Positions 60,501 to 64,000 of a DNA stretch of 64,000 nt are shown piece by piece. Position 1 is the first letter of the stretch. Each line of letters opens with the position of its first letter. The DNA is taken from assembly GCA_028752905.1 (NCBI GenBank), contig JAQNBH010000011.1:29829017-29893016 (forward strand), written 5' to 3'. The notes under the pieces are model-generated. The model saw only the letters and a program-made list of their open reading frames with translations. It was not told where the DNA came from and did not search any database. A program made the translations under genes and the position numbers. Source of the stretch: Cladorhizidae sp. MBARI D1340-BT2 (Eukaryota > Porifera > Demospongiae > Poecilosclerida > Cladorhizidae).

Positions 60501-63500
60501 GAATTCTGGCATGCAGCAAGCCATGAACTCCGGGGTGCATCCAGCCATGAACTCTGGTGTGTATCAAGCTATGGACTCTAGTGTGTAGCAACACATGAAC
60601 TCTGCTGTATAGCAGACTTGAACTCTGTTCTGTATCAAGCCATAAAATCTGGTGTCTCAAGCCATGAACTCTTGTATGTGTCAAGCTTTGAACTCTGGTG
60701 TGCATCAAGCCATGAAATTTAGTTTGCATCAAGGAATGAACTCTGGTGTGCATCAAGCCATGAACTCTGGTGTGCATCAAGCGATGAACTCTTGTGTGCA
60801 CCAAGCCATGAATTCTGGTGTGCATCAAGCCATTAACTCAGGTGTGCATAAAGCCATCAACTTTGATGTGCAACAAGCAAAGAACTCTGGTGTGTATCAC
60901 GCTATGAACTCTGGTGTGTAGCAAAACATGCACTCTGGTGTATATCAGTCATGAACTCTGTATCAAGCCATGAACTCTGATGTCTTAAGGCTTAAGCCAT
61001 GAACTCTGGAGTGTATCAAGCCATAAACTCTTGTGTGCATCAAGCTATGAACTCTGGTCTGTATCAAGCTATATGAACTCAGGTGTGTAGCAAAACATAA
61101 ATTCTGGTCTGTATCAAGCTATAAACTCCATTGTCTAACAAGCTATATGAATTCTGGTGTGTAGCAAGACATGAACTCTGGTGTGCATCAAGTCATGAAC
61201 TCTGGCGGGAATCAAGCTATTAATTCTGGTCTATATCAAGCAATGAACTCAGTTGTGTAGCAAGTTATGAGGTCTGGTGTGTAGCAGTCATGAACTCTGT
61301 ATTAAGCCATGAACTCTGGTGTCTCAAGCCATGAACTCTGTATTAAGCCATGAACTCTGGTGTCTCAAGCCATGAACTCTGGTGTGCAGTAAGCCATAAA
61401 CTCTGGTGTGCATCAAGCCATGAACTTCGGTGTGCAGCAAGCCATGAACGCTGGTGTGTTAAGCCATATCCTCTGGTGTGTACCAAGCCATGAACTGTGG
61501 TATGCATTAAGCCATGAACTCTGGTTTGCAACAAGCCATGAACTCTGGTGTGCATCAAGCCATGAACTCATGTGTACATCAAGCTATGAACACTTGCATG
61601 CAGAAAGCTATGAACTCTGATGTGTATCAAGCTATGAACTCTGGTGTGTAGTAAGACATGAATTCTGGCATGCAGCAAGCCATGAAATCTGGTGTGCATC
61701 AAGCCATGAACTCTTGTGCGCATCAAGCCATGAATTCTGGTGTGCATCAAGCCATTAACTCAGGTGTGCATCAAGCCATCAACTTTGATGTGCAACAAGC
61801 CAAGAACTCTGGTGTGTATCAGGCTATGAACTCTGGTGTGTAGCAAGACATGCACTCTGATGTATATCAGTCATAAACTCTGTATCAAGCCATGAACTCT
61901 GATGTCTTAAGCCATGAACTCTGGAGTGTATCAAGCCATAATCTCTTGTGTGCATCAAGCTATGAACTCTGGTCTGTATCAAGCTATATGAACTCTGGTG
62001 TGTAGCAAAACATAAATTCTGGTATGTATCAAGCTATAAACTCCATTGTCTAACAAGCTATATGAATTCTGATGTGTAGCAAGACATGAACTCTGGTGTG
62101 CATCAAGCCATGAACTCTGGCGGGAATCAAGCTATGAATTCTGGTCTGTATCAAGCTATGAACTTGGGTGTGTAGCAAGTTATGAGGTCTGGTGTGTAGC
62201 AGTCATGAACTCTGTATTAAGCCATGAACTCTGTTGTCTCAAGCCATGAACTCTGGTTTGCAGCAAGCCATAAACTCTGGTGTGCGCATCAAGCCATGAA
62301 CTTCGGTGTGCATCAAGCCATGAACTCTGGTGGGTATGAAGCTATGAACTCTGTTTTGTAGCAAACCATGAACACATGCATGCAGCAAGCCATGAACTCT
62401 GGCATGCACAAGCCATGAACTCTGGTGTGTATCAAGCTATTAACTCTGGGGTGTAGCAAGACATGAAATTTGGCGTACAGCAAGCCATGAACTCCGGGGT
62501 GCATCAAGCTATGAAATCTGGTGTGTGTATCAAGCTATGAACTCTGGTGTGCAGCAAGAGATGAATTCTGGTGTGTTGCCTTCATGAAGTCTATAACTAG
62601 CCATGAACTATAAATGTCTCAAGCCATGAACTCTGGTGTACATCAAGCCATGAACTCTGGTGTGCATCAAGCCATGAACTTTGGTGTGCATTGAGCTAAG
62701 AACGATGATGTGCATGAAGCCATGAACTCTGGTGTAGTTCAAGCCATGAACTCTGGTGTGCATCAAGCCATGAACTCTGGTTTGCATCAAGCCATGAACT
62801 CTGGTGTGCATCAAGCCATAAATTTTGGTGTGCATCAAGCTATGAACTCTGGTGGGTAGCAAGCCTTGAACTCTGGAATGGAGCATGCCATGAACTCTGG
62901 CATGTATTAAGCCATGAACTCTGGTGTGTATCAAGCTATAAACACTGTTGTGTTGCAAGACATGAACTCAAGTGCATATCAGTCATGAACTCTCTATCAA
63001 GCCATGAAGTCAGGCGTCTCAAGCCATGAACTCTGGTGTGTTTCAAGCCATGAACTCTGGTGTGCTTCAAGCCATGAACACTGGTGTGTATCAACCTATT
63101 AATTCTGTTGAGCATCAAGTCATGAACTCTGGTGTGCAACAAGCCATGAACTCTGGTGTGCATCAAGCCATGAACTCTGGTATGTAGTAAGGCATGAACT
63201 CTGGCGTGCATCAAGCCAGTAACTCTGGTGTGTATCAAGCTAAGAATTCTGGTCTGTAGCAAGACATGAACTCTGGTGTGTAGCAGTCATGAACTCTGTA
63301 TCAAGCCATGAACTCTGGTGTGTGTAGCAACCCTTGAACACTGGTATGTTAAGCCTTGAACTCTGGTGTGCAACAAGTCATGATCTCTGGTGTGCATCAA
63401 GCTATGAACACTGGCATGCAGCAAGCTATGAACTCTGATGTGTATCAAGCTATGTATGAACTATGATGTGTAGCAAGACATGAACTCTGGTGTATATCAG

Positions 63501-64000
63501 TCATTAACTCTGTATCAAGCCATGAACACTGGTGTCTTAAGCCATGATATCTGGAGTGTGTCAAGCCATGAACTCTGGTGTGCATCAAGCCATGAACTCT
63601 GGTGTGCATCAAGCCATGAACTCTGGTCTGTATCAAGCTATATGAACTCTGGTGTGTAGCAAAACATGAATTCTAGTGTGTATCAAGCTATGAACTCCAG
63701 TCTCTATCAAGCTATATGAATTCTGGTGTGTAGCAAGACATGAACTCTGATGGGCATCAAGCCATGAACTCTGGAGGGTATCAAGCTATGAACTCTGGTC
63801 TGTATCATGCTATCAACTCGGGTGTGTAGCAAGTTATGAGGTCTTGTGTGTAGCAGTCATGAACTCTGTATCAAGCCATGAAGTCTGGCGTCTCAAGCCA
63901 TGAACTCTGGTGTGTTTCAAGCCATGAACTCTGGTGTGCATCAAGCCATGAACTCTGGTGTGTATCAAGCTATTAACTCTGGTATGCATCAACCTATGAA
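54504..64000. repeat. Satellite B, block 3
   Basis: 9.5 kb of 24-bp repeats running off the end of the window. Canonical runs alternate with shortened or variant monomers (GTGTCTCAAGCC, GTGTGTCAAGCC, TATATGAACTC). Several monomers contain GTGTTAAGCC, the empty form of the site used by the TTAA element (57886, 59425, 60309, 61459). Nothing other than repeat was seen. Confidence 0.96.
54812..64000. repeat. Segmental duplication in satellite B, offset 6890 bp
   Basis: About 54812-57140 recurs at about 61702-64000 with a constant offset of 6890 (54821/61711, 55423/62313, 55718/62608, 56555/63445). The second copy lacks one 24-bp monomer near 63957 relative to 57067. The duplication continues beyond the window. 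Confidence 0.88.

Noticed and set aside
49006..63636. Dozens of open frames on both strands in satellite B
   Set aside because: They are an effect of the 24-bp unit being a multiple of three; they end wherever a shortened monomer shifts the phase.
1..64000. A host gene or a novel defence or biosynthetic locus
   Set aside because: All sequence with protein homology visible to me belongs to transposable elements; the rest is satellite or element non-coding DNA.

Overview
The window is repeat DNA from a eukaryote, most likely an aquatic invertebrate animal. This is inferred from the mix of element families: Gmr1-type Ty3/gypsy elements with integrase upstream of reverse transcriptase, a ZMYM1/TTF-finger/DUF4371-type hAT transposase, and a DTGCQS-type Ty3/gypsy element. 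No host gene, tRNA, rRNA or CRISPR array was found. All recognisable coding sequence belongs to transposable elements, and every element copy carries at least one disabling change.

Layout. (1) 1-26287 is satellite A, a 28-bp tandem repeat with kilobase-scale higher-order duplications (copy offsets about 1.74, 4.7 and 8.0 kb). (2) 26288-35325 is a hAT-superfamily DNA transposon with perfect 15-bp inverted ends and a 5-bp target duplication; its minus-strand transposase gene is broken. A complete Gmr1-type LTR retrotransposon (29349-35023, twin 438-bp LTRs, CATGG target duplication) sits inside it. (3) 35326-36537 is satellite A again. (4) 36538-47050 is a second, older Gmr1-type element cut off in its reverse transcriptase. 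Inside it is a third retrotransposon (40158-46309, 142-bp LTRs, AGAAG duplication), and inside that a 960-bp fold-back element flanked by TTAA (45058-46017). (5) 47051-48440 is satellite A, which abuts satellite B directly at about 48441. (6) 48441-64000 is satellite B, a 24-bp tandem repeat that contains two copies of a 1612-bp TTAA-flanked non-coding element, multiplied by duplication of the array rather than by separate jumps.

Relative ages follow from the nesting: satellite A came first, then the hAT and Gmr1-type copy 2, then Gmr1-type copy 1 and the third retrotransposon, then the fold-back. The LTR pairs of the two complete retrotransposons differ at about 3/438 and 1/142 positions, so both are young.

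The most interesting candidate is the third retrotransposon. It has no tRNA-like primer-binding site. The sequence directly after its 5' LTR is instead a perfect 15-nt complement of a segment inside the same LTR that lies about 34 bp after a TATA box, the expected mRNA 5' end. That is the arrangement of Tf1-type self-primed reverse transcription.
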